Of a DNA stretch of 64,000 nucleotides, positions 11,538 to 23,500 are shown one piece after another. Below the pieces are notes generated by a model. It saw only the letters and a list, made by a program, of their open reading frames with translations, was not told where the DNA came from and did not search any database. Every line of letters begins with the position of its first letter. Position 1 is the stretch's first letter. This DNA comes from Siphonodentalium dalli. Lineage: Eukaryota > Mollusca > Scaphopoda > Gadilida > Siphonodentaliidae. A program made the position numbers and the translations under genes. The stretch spans positions 64,078,609 to 64,142,608 of the forward strand of contig CP136066.1 of the NCBI GenBank assembly GCA_032622095.1. The letters are read 5' to 3'.

Positions 11538-14500
11538 GTGAGGCCACACTTTAACCCTTGCTATACTAAATAGTAATAATATGATCGATTCATTTATTAC
11601 ACACATTCTGCGTTTACGTAGTGATTCTTGTTTTAACCCTTTCAGTGCCAAGTCCGATTTTTGTATCAACCCATATTTCCTTGATCATTTTTCAAATTTA
11701 TTGATTATAATAATACATTAATTGATGTATCACATTATTATAATCAATAAATCTGAAAAATGATCAAGGAAATATGGGTTGATACAAAAATCGGACTTGG
11801 CACTGAAAGGGTTAAAGCGCCCAAATGGCGGGCTTTGTCAGAGAGTCAGCTATGGATCAGAGAACTATTTACTGATGTATTTGTGAGAATATATACTTTT
11901 ATCACATAATTAGCCCCTGAACCCGGCCTCATATTTTTAGTAGTAAGACACACGTGTATTATCGGCAGTGACGTAAGTGCTTAGTGCAATGATATTGATT
12001 AACGTTAATTAGACTATAATTATGAAATTCAATTCGTGTTAGGTTATTTAGTGTTGAATATGAGATAAACATGGTTTATAAGGGTGGTTGATAAATTTTG
12101 TCAACATGAAAAGACACATTTAAAATGGAACTATATTTTTACTTGAAGGTGTCTACTTTCTCTTTGGTTGTGAATTTTGTTGCTATAGATGTGATTATGT
12201 GATCAAAAGGATCTCAAATTCATTGCAATACTATTCAAAATATATTAACCTCATTCACTAAATTAGATTCGAGCCTCTCTAAAGCTAAACTCAAATCAAA
12301 TTGAATTTGGTGCACTCAGTTGCGACTCATTAGAGATCCTCTATATATGTTATATGGTATATTTGACAGGTTTGATATTACTGCAGAATTTGTCTATAAC
12401 AGGTAGATTGGTCTGCAATAGTTCATTTATTCCAATATCGACCTACAGTAATGCCCTAAGTAATCGACTCCTTAACCACAGCAGAATTATGGGTAACTTT
12501 TCAGGATTTAGTCGAAAATATGGCTTGTTGCCATTCATTGGAAAGCTCTCAATGAGAGCTTTCTGGTGAATGGCAACAAGCCATATTTCCGACTAAATCC
12601 TGAAAAGTTATCCATAATTCTGCTGTTAAGGAGTCGATTATTTAGGGCATTACTCTAATATTAATCTGGCATCGCAATGAAAATGCTTGTTACTAATATT
12701 CTCGATATACATCCAATTTATAAGCTAATATGGCAAAATGTTTCCCAATGGAACCCTTTCCCAAAACGGGTCGAAATGTCCCTGTTTGAACACTATGTAT
12801 TGTTTTAATTAAATATTTAATTTCTTTATAGATGCCATGTCAACCAGCTCCAACAATGTTCCCTCTGAACATGCGCATAACAGATCGCCTTGACAAGATA
12901 CAGAGATATATGTCTGATTTGCAATATCCTTTTTTAGCTCAACTTGACAAAGTAAAGTTTGAGCTATTGCCATGGATTGGTATCCATCGTGTGTATGTGG
13001 GCATGTTAATTGTCAACAATTTCCATTAGCATTGGCCGCTGGTCGGATCATTAGGAAATTTGTCATTGCTGTTGTCCATCCTTCCGGAACTTTGTCCGAG
13101 CCTGTATTCTGTCATTTTCTGGTAAATTTATTTAACACTTGGCACATATATCAACCAGCATAGGAACCTGCGCACCTGCAATTTTGTGCTCGTTTGAACT
13201 AATTTTGGCAGAGTATTGTCATTTTTCGACATAGAATTGTACATCCAGGGACGCATCTTTTGTCCGAGTGTATTCTGTCATTTTCCAATCCATTTTTTTT
13301 AAACGTGGCACAGATTTCAACCAGCATGGGAAAGAGTGCACCTGCAATTTTGAGTTCAGTCAGATCAGTCATTTTGGCCGAGTTATTGCCATGTTTAAAC
13401 ATAGAAATGTTTTATGTTTTTTATTTTAGATTATTGACCCTTTCTCGACGCATTGAAGATGTGCAACATATTTAGTGAATATGCACTTTTTATCATATTG
13501 GTGTAACCAATTCCTCCTACATTTTGTAGTATAGGGATCTGAAACCCATAAATCCTTCAAACCTGCCACCTTCGTTGGGGGACATTTTGGTCAGCGACCT
13601 TTTGTCAGTATTAATTAAATTCTATGATATAGAGAAATTGTAATTCTCATTCGCGTTATTGGCCGATGTTGTACTTGCCGCTATGGTTATGCGACGGACC
13701 TCTGCATAATGATTTGCATTCACCAGGGACGAGGCGACAGTGGGAAGGGGTTGGTGTCTTTCTTTGACTCATTTTGGTAACATTTAAAAAAATTGGATTT
13801 CATAAATAATTTCACAGACCGTTCAAGATTTTGACTAAGCAGATGGAATTTTCAGACTGAGAACATTTGATATGATAGCTCAAATATACAATTACGCTAA
13901 TTAAATTTTCCAACCAATATTCGGTGTAAAGTTTGTCAAAAATTGCTATTAAACCCAGGGTCCAAGAATGTCCTATATGTACTTTCAGTCAGACATAAGA
14001 CCGATATTGCCTCTTATATTAGTTGGGGAATATTTAGTCATATTAATTGAAAATGGGTTGGAATCTTTCAACAGATCGACGGGTCGGGGCAAGGGAATAT
14101 TTATCGCAAGAATTGGGATATTTGTCGCAAGAATTGGGATATTTGTCTGGATCTAAACCCGGAGGTAGGTAGAATGTTAAACTTGTTAATGATAAAGGGT
14201 GTTTAATGGTAGACTATTCATTATATGGCTTGAATAAAGAGCGTTTGCTTCACTTCTATGTGGAAAAAATAACAGCTGAAAGTCGGTCTGACTATGGTAA
14301 GATTGTGCAGAGTTTAAGGTATGTATATCGGTATTTCGTGTCATTGTCGACTTATATGTTACAACCACTACAATATAGAACACTCTTGAGGTTCAAATGC
14401 GCCATGTCCGTTCAAATGGTAAATATCTAATCTATATTAAAATGAGAAATCATTCACCACCCACATACGATACAATAACTAAGCGGTTGTATTCAAAAGT

Positions 14501-17500
14501 GTAATACATTCACGATATGTTATGCTCATGTGCAAAGGATTGATACAGAGACGTGACGAGAGGGGGTTGGGGTGTTTCACCCAACTGTTGTCAAATTGTT
14601 CAGCAGTTGGAAAATTCATATACCTAACACGACAGTTGGAAATTTCATACCAAAATAAGGTTGAAATTATTATGGCAGTTTGATTTTCCCAAAAATTTAT
14701 TAGTGGGGAATTTTTATTGTTTTAGACCAACATTTCCATATTTTCCTACTTTTGGTAAACAAATTCGGACTGTAATGGACAACAGTTGGAAATATAGAGC
14801 GTGAATTTGCTGGCATTAGACCACTATATGTTATGAGCGTGCAATTTCCTGGTTCAGATCTACAAATGTTCTCGTATTAGTTGGCCCAGTGGACCGCTCC
14901 CCCACAGGACTTCTAGTAACAAGACTCAACTGATCCATTTAGAACATTCAGGTACGTGAAGGAACAGTTGGGAAAAATCAAAGCCCAACGGGGGTGCACA
15001 ATTGGAATTACGCAAGGCTCAAGGGGGTGTATAGTTGGGAATTGGGGGGGGGGGGGGTAAACCATATTTGATTCGAATAGAGGAACCCACACATCAAAGC
15101 TCAGAGTGATCAGATATCAATTTTTGAAGTCTATTATTTTTCACCACTGATAATTTTTAGAGGCCCAGTAAACAGTCGACGAGAAGACGGTCTCGGACCA
15201 AATTGCGGATGAAGATGAATAACTCTAAAATCATGTGGCTTTTTTCGTTTAACAAAATATTGATAAATAACAGGTTCTTGGCAAATGTATATACTATAGT
15301 TGACCATGGTTAGCATTATTTTTGTTGGAATCTGATGATATGTTGACCATCGAATCGGATTGAGTACTTTTAATCATGATATGTCATTACTGGAGTGCAT
15401 GAAGACAGTTGTTAGTGAACAAATTGGCGTTCCATAGTTATCCAAGTGCTAGAAGCCGCCTCGATACTTTGAACATAAAACATGGCTTAAATGACAGATT
15501 TATCAATGAGATGTGCCCATGAAATCTTGCAATAAATAGATTAATGCATAGCTGACTTCTATTTCATAGAATTCATGTACTTTTGAGTGAGAAAACTTTA
15601 GTGAAAGATTACCGGTCAATGGGATACATCTACCCGTTCCAAATCCCTATCGCTGTATGCACTGCATTGAAAGTATGCAAGTGAGTGTGACGAATTTCAC
15701 CGATTTACCAGTACCCGTACCTGTCGGACTGGTATCGTAAATTCGCTATTTCCATAATATGTCTTTAAATAAATGTATGTTGAATCATAGGTACCTTCCC
15801 CCAGGAATTTGGGTACATTTGGGCTTGAGAGTTTTGGTGCACATGATTTCTGTTACCAGTATGAATTGACCCCTGGATATGTCACTGTGTACATGTGACT
15901 ATTATACATGTAGCTGAATATTATTATAATAGACAGATGTGCCTGACCTGTTTACAGCAAAATATATACTCTCACTTGTTTAGTTTTCCTTGACGAAGAT
16001 CACATACAATCACACAGGAACACAGCTGTTTGAAATTAAAAAGAGTCGTCCTATATGCGGGTATGTTCTTTATTAATACACCATCAATATATGAAGAGGT
16101 ATAGTAAGATATGTTTTTGCAAAAAAAATTAAATTCAGAAAATCTGAACAAAATTAAATGTCAGAAAATCCTTAAAGAAACCCATTATATTTTTGGAGAT
16201 AATAATTTTTATTATATGCCTTGGTGAATATTGACTTCCTCGGGTTGACAATTCCTCATGTCAACCTCGAAACAATGCGATAACTGTATAATAACGCTCA
16301 ATAATAATCGAAGTCAGCTTAATATTATGAGTGTCATTGTTTAAGAAATGAATGTAGTGGGGTGTGTATTATTGTGTGAAAGCGAAGTGGTTCTCACCAA
16401 ATGTGCCTCCATCGACCACAGCGCCGTATCCCCCAATAACACACATCCATTACATTCATTTCTTATATTTATATAGCTTTTTGATGATTAATTTCCTTAA
16501 AAAAACTGAGTGTATTCTTATTTATTTTCAAAAAATCTGCCATGAATTTGAGACTAGCCCACGCAGCTCATTAAAACAGCCCAATATAACATTTCCAAGC
16601 ACTTAGCAATGATATTGTGATCGATATAAATAACTGGTGTCAGATGCTATTACTCTGCTGACAGCTTTTAGTGATTAATAGGTCAGATTAGGTCAGATTG
16701 TCTATTATTGGGGTAAGAAACAGGTGACCCAATTGGCAGTTGACCAATCACCGGACAGGATTTTTTGTAACACCAATGGGCTATGTTAATATTTAACCAT
16801 GAATGTGGTCTGAAGCCAACCAATCTCTTGATGACCAGAGGCTAATCCACACCTGTGGTGACAGTGCTGACTTATTAAACCACTATGTGATTCTAGACTC
16901 AATTATTGAGAACAATCGCGAACAAACAGATCCTACTCTTTTATATATATAGCTACACCAGAGAGCATATATTCTTTTCTCCTTTAATTTGTGAAAATTG
17001 TGAAAAGTGTCATGCAAAATGAAAATATGTGTTATAAACATGGATAAATTTCCAACACCATTAGTCCGGGAGCTAATAGGGGTACCCTTGCACCCCCCTG
17101 GGACTTAACTTCACCCCACTCATTTTGTTCCTTATTATGTCCTTGAACTTTTAAGCAATGTTAACAAGAAAAAAAAGTGGCCTTTTAGACTCCAGACAAG
17201 ATGGCGTCCATCATGGCCGTCGTTTATCAGACCAGACCCTAAGTCAGTTTTATGCAAATTATAGCGGGAAAATATAGTAAAATGTATACAAATGTATATA
17301 TTTTCGTAAAGCTAAGACATAATGACACTTTTTTGGGCCAAAATTGAAACTCACCATCCAAGATGGCCACCAAAATGGCCGCCAGAAGTTGAAAATATGA
17401 CATTTTTCACAAATATCTTCTAGATCGATTCATTCTGTTTAGAACTGGTTGAGTAATATGACTTTATTTTGTGTTTTTTATATTAACTGATCATTGAAGC

Positions 17501-20500
17501 AAATAAATATGCAATTATAGGGGTCCTAACCCCTTCCGATCCCTCAAAAATTTGATTTTACAGAATGCGGTATAAAATTTCACAAAAAATCACAATTGGG
17601 ATTCTAGTCATATTTCAACAAGAAATGAACAGAACTTTGTAATGTAAGTGAGGCATATCATGACCTATCAATATTCCAAATCACTGGAACCTAAATTCTT
17701 ACTTTGGCTCAAAATGGCTGCCAATATGGCCGCCAAAATATGGAAAATGGTAAATATTACACCAGCGTGTCCTGCAATCACTTACAAGTTGTGGTTGGTG
17801 TATAAAATTGACTATTTTGCATTCTATTCATTGAATACTAACATGTCTGATGCACCATGGTCAATTGTTACTATTGTCACCACTGACATCGTCAAAAATA
17901 TTGGACTTTTCTCTCAAAAACTTGTATAAACATAAATATTGGCAAACATTCGCTGTTCAGGTTTGGACCATTTTTTCAGGTAAAATATAACTATCTTTGG
18001 ATTGAAAGGTGTTTATTGTTTTGGTCTATTTTAAAAGTGTCACACTACGGTGTTTATAGACCAAATTGCTCAAGATGGCTTTCAAAATGGCAACCAAATT
18101 TGTAAAATGTTAATTTTTTACATATATCCCGAACATTCTCTGCATTATTCGAAAAGGTAGCAAATTGTGACTCACTGGGTTATTATACATGTTAGTTAAT
18201 TAACTGACAACTGCATGTTCTATTCTGGTTGTCCCAGTTCCGTATGGGCATGCCAATTTCATTTTAAAGTATCTAATTTGGCTGAGAACCTCTTTTGTGA
18301 TTTTGGCCATATTTATTGAAAGGAAATGGGCAGAACTTTGAGACAGAACTGAGATGGACCATAATCTTTGGCTATTCTGGTCCAATGATAAAAAAATGTC
18401 AACAGGATACAGTGTGGATACCACGATCGTAGCCAGGGAGTTACTCTATGATCATATGTGAGGTGAATAGGTATAGAGGGAGTTATTGTATGTCGTGACT
18501 GATGTGAGTAGGTATACAATGAGTGACTATATGGTTATGAGTGGGTTGTCCATGGTAAGATGCATCTAGGTATACAGGGAGATGTCATGGTCAGGTGTGA
18601 GGTGAATCGGTATGCATGGTGTGACTGTATGGTTGTGTATATCCAGTACGGGTGCACCCGGTGTGCCTGTATGGTCATTGGTGTGGTGTATGGATATAGC
18701 TTCATGTTCATCTATGTGTTGATTATGTATATATGGAGTGACTGTAAGGTCATGGGTGGGATGTACATGTGTTGTCTGTATGATCATGGGTGGGGTGTGG
18801 ATATATAGGGAGTGATTTTATTATTACGGGTATTGTGTATAGGTAAACATGGAATGACTGTACAGTCATGATTGAATATGAATACCTGGAGTAAACTGGT
18901 GGACATTATCGGGTATATAGGGAGTGTGGGTATATAGGGAGTGTCCTTGTGGTAACTGGTGGGATGTATATTTATATATCTCGTGGATGTATTATCATTA
19001 GTGGGTGTATAGGGCTTAGCTGTATTATCATGGATGGCATGTATGATTATACAATGAATTGCTGAATTTTCATGTGTGAGTTGTATATGCAAGTATGGAT
19101 TGTTTTAGTGGTCGTGTGTGCGGGTTTTTTTTGTATATCTGGAAGGGCTGAATGGCCATTAGTGAGGTTTACATGTATACCTGGAGTGAATCTATGGCCT
19201 AGGGTGGGCTGCATATGTATATTGAGTGGTTATATGATTATGTGTGTCGAATAGGTATACAGGTAGTGACTGTATGATTGATGGTGAGATGAGTACATGT
19301 AGGTATACAAGTAGTGACTGTATGATCCTAAATGTAATGAACATCTATACAGGGGTGACTAAATGGTCATGTGTCAGGCGTATGAGTATACATGGTGTTC
19401 CTGTTTGGTGACTCGTGGCGGTATGATCATGTGTAGGTTATACCAGTATACATGTGTTGCTTTATTGTCATGGGCGAGGGATATGTGTATATAGCGAGTG
19501 GCTATATGTCCATGGATGAGGTGCATATGCATACATGGAGTGACTATACTGACATGGCTGGGTGTATTCATATATCTTGAGTGGCTATTCGGCTATGGTG
19601 TGACAAATAAGGATACAGGGAGTGACACGGCCAATGTTGAGGTGAATATGTATACAATGATTGACCATGATCATGTATGAATGTTTGGAATAGGTGCACA
19701 TGGGGTGACTGTCAGGTGACATGGGTGAGGGTGTGTGTATGAAGCGAGTGGCTATATGGCCATTGGTGAGGTGCATATGTATACCGGAGTGACTTTATGG
19801 TCATTGTTGTGGTGTTGATGTATATATTGATTGTCTATTTGACCATGCGTTTGGAGAATAGGTATACAGGGGATGACCTTATGGCCAATGGTGAGATGAA
19901 TGGGCATAAAAGGAGTGACTATATGGTTATGTGTCATGTTTAGGAGTATACCAGGGTGTGTCTGCATTGTGACGCGTGGCTGTATGGTCATCCGTGGTCA
20001 TGGGTCAGGTGTATATGTATACAGTGGGTCACTATATTGTTGTGTCTGTGGTACTTATGTATATATGTAATGAATTATGACTGTGTGATAATGGGTGGAT
20101 ATCGCTTTCCACGATATGACTCTCTGACATGACCTCTCTATTGATTAACATATCCTTGAGTTATTGTGGAAAGCGATAGCCACCCGAGGTACACATGTAC
20201 AACCCACCCATTACCCCAGTCACTCCATATGTACATAAACACCACACAAATGACAACATAGTCACCCTCTTTATACACGTACACCTGATCATACAGCCAT
20301 ACTTGGTTATACCCGTACATACCACAAATGACGATACATATTCACCTCACCATGGACCATACAGCCACTACATGTATACCTAGTCGCCATATCCATGACC
20401 ATAGAATCAATTCAGGTATACATATGCACATCACCAATGGTGAGCCAGATATACCAATACCCGCACATACGACCACTCATACGTTCCATAATTGCCATAC

Positions 20501-23500
20501 TCATACATGCCATCCATGATCACACATCTACTCCCCATACACCACCAATGATAACACATCCAGAACATATATAAATGTACGTCCCATCGTTACCAACAGG
20601 GCACTCCCTATATACCCACACATCATTCATGACCATACAATAACTCACTGTATACTAGGGTCCTGCGAATTGGATATTTTGATCGAATCGAATATCGAAT
20701 TCACGAAATCGAATCGAATATCGAATCGAATATCGAATCGAATCATATCTGTGTGTTGCATTCTCAATTAGGTATGTTTTGTCAACGATTAGATTATTTG
20801 TGAAACGTTCTATGAACTACATGCATGATGTTCCATCAGAACTTTTGTGGCGATAAACCGTCGTTTGATATAGTATTAACTTCAATTTATAATTGTCAAG
20901 AAAACAAAGCAGATTAAAACATCCATGCGGCCATCACAACAATTAATATATTACCACTAAACGGATTATCAAACTAAAATCACACGAAATTTCTACAGTT
21001 TGCATGTACATGCAAAATTGCAAATCGGCATTCGGAAACACCCGTTGTTATAAACTTGAAGACGCAACAACAGTCGTAGTGTAGCCTCTTCATGTATTGG
21101 TTGATGCTTCTTGAACAGATGATTCCATAGATGGGTCATTGTCCCAGATGCTTGCGATTTATACACCATGCATGTTGCATTCATCACACGTGCCTGCAGC
21201 TTTATCATGTTTAGAATAAACATGAATGATGGACGACATTTTGTCCATTGTAAAAGAAAACTCCGAAACTGAAAGTCAACTTCAAAAGAGAACAGTGCCA
21301 AAATGCACTTTTCGACACCAGGAACATGTGTTGTTTCATAACGCGGAATCGAATAGACGATGGATAACGCTATCGGTAGCCCAGTCTCATAGCTATTATA
21401 ATTTACCGCGTCGTCGGTCCATTGGCTATCTGCTAGCTTTTGCTACCATTTTAAAGCTGTATAATTCAGACGTATTTAGGCGTCCTATCGTGGCTAATTG
21501 TTGGCTATGTACAATAAGAATTATAATGTGCATATATACATAATTTTCTGGAATTAAATGCCACAAACAGCTAAGATCGACATGTGTACTTGTCCTGAAA
21601 CAGCCTACTTTTCCGTCATAGTATATTCGAAATTTCGAGTTGGCAATTTCGACTCGAATTCGAATCGAATTTGACTTTCGAATCGAATCTCGAATCGAAT
21701 ATCAAATATTCGCAGGAGCCTACTGTATACCTATTATCCTCATCTATGATCATAGAGTAAATCCCTGGATGCCATCATGGCTTCCACCCTGTATCCAGTA
21801 TTCCAGTTGATAATTTTTTATCATAATGGGCCAGAATGCCCACATATCATGGTTCATCTCAGTTCCGTCTCAAAGTTCTGCCAATTTCCTTTCAATAATA
21901 TGGCCAGAATCACAAAAGAGGTTCTCTTAAAAATTCTATACTGCAACTTTAAAATGAATTTGTCATGCCCCATACGGAACTGGGACAAACATAATAGAAC
22001 GTAGTTGTCAGTTAATTAACTAACACGTACAATAACCAAGTGAGTCACGATTTGCTACCTTTTTCGGATAACGCAGAGAATAATGTTCGGCATATGTTAA
22101 CTTTTAACTTTTTACAAAGTTTGGTTGCCATTTTGGAAGCCATCTTGAGCAATATAGTCTATAAATACTGTAGTGTGACACATTTAAGATAGACCAAAAC
22201 AATAAACACCTTTGATACCAAAGATAGTTGCATTTTACTTGAACAAATGGTCGAACCCTGAAAAGTGAATTTTTTGTCGATATTTATGTCAAGTTTGTGA
22301 GAGATAAATCCCAATATTTCTGGTGATGTCAGTGGTGACAATAGTAAAAATGATCCATTGTGCATCTGATAGACATGTTAGTATGCAATGTATAGAATAC
22401 AGATTAGCCAATTGTATACATCAACCACAACTTGTAAGCGATTGCAAGACACCCTGGGGCAATATTTACCATTTTCCATATTTTGGCGGCCATTTTAGAG
22501 GCCATTTTGAGCCAAGGTCAGATATTTGGTTTCAGAGAGTTGAAATATTCATAGGTAATGATATGCCTCAATTACATTACAATGTTCTTTTCATTTATTG
22601 TTAAAATATGACTAGAATCCCAATTGTGATTTTTTGTAAAAGTTTGAACCGCGTTCTGTAAAATCGAATTTTTGAGGGGTTGTAAGGGGCTAGGACCCCA
22701 TTAATTGCATATTTAATTGCTCCAATGATCAGTTAATATACAAAACACAAAATAAAGTCATATTACTCAACCAGTTCTAAACAGCATGAATTGATCTAGA
22801 AGACATTTGTGAAAAAATGTCATATTTTCAACTTCCAGAAGCCATTTTGGTGGCCATCTTGGATGGTGAGTTTCAATTTTGGTCCAAAAAAGTGTCATTA
22901 TGTCTTAGCTTTACGAAAATATATACATTTGTATACATTTTACTAGATTTTCCCGCTATAATTTGCATAAAACTGACTTAGGGTCTGGTCTGAAAAACGG
23001 CGCCATGATGGGCGCCATCTTGTCTGGAGTCTAAGAGGCCACTTTTTTTTCTTGTTAACATTGCTTAAAAGTTGAAGGACATAATAAGGAATAGAATGAG
23101 TGGGGTGAAGTTAAGTCCCAGGGGGGGTGCAAGGGTATCCCTATTAGCTCCCGGACTACATGGCACCATAGAAATTTCAGTACATTATGATTTGACAACG
23201 AATTTTTGTTTTGAATATAGCCAATTTAAAAATGAATGTATGCATGGATATCCAAATTAGGGTGAAGAAAGATGGCATCAGATTTTGCAAATCAGCCATT
23301 GACTGGCTCAGTCACTGATTGGTTGAAAATGTATGCTAATAATTATTTGATTGACAGCTGTGGAATGGTCCGTTCTTTGGCTTCTGGAATTGTTGATTAC
23401 AAATACTGGAAACATTACAAATACAATATAAATTCAGAATATGTTTATGCCATCCCTGTTTCAGACACTCCATGGAATTTTATAACCCTGATAAGTTTGT

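Larger units (their letters stand above)
12924..16003 (+). other. Vasohibin intron 2, U12-type AT-AC
   Basis: 5' site |ATATCCTTT, an exact match to the U12 AT-AC consensus. The branch site TTTTCCTTGAC at 15984-15994 has its probable branch A at 15993, ten bases before the AC end (16002-16003). There is no GT or AG choice that keeps the conserved L-Q-Y-N-H-T-G reading. A dispersed repeat begins directly after ATATCC (from about 12930). Confidence 0.88.
17062..23158. mobile_element. ~6.1-kb inverted-repeat composite element
   Basis: The first ~1.37 kb (17062-18430) is repeated inverted at 21770-23158. Ends TAGTCCGGGAGCTAATAGGG and complement. Shared internal marks include CACCCCACTCATT, AAGATGGCCACCAAAATGG and TGACTCACTTGGTTATT-like blocks. 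Between the arms is an array of ~40-bp units (18430-20090), a hairpin (20100-20178), the array in opposite orientation (20181 onward) and an inserted hAT (20656-21722). No transposase ORF is seen and no target duplication was identified. It lies wholly inside vasohibin intron 3. Confidence 0.75.

Noticed and set aside
13625-13660. K-F-Y-D-I-E-K as a possible vasohibin exon 3
   Set aside because: No splice sites and an immediate stop; the real exon is at 16004-16060.
18200-20519. His/Thr/Ile-rich minus-strand and plus-strand frames
   Set aside because: By-products of the ~40-bp degenerate arrays.
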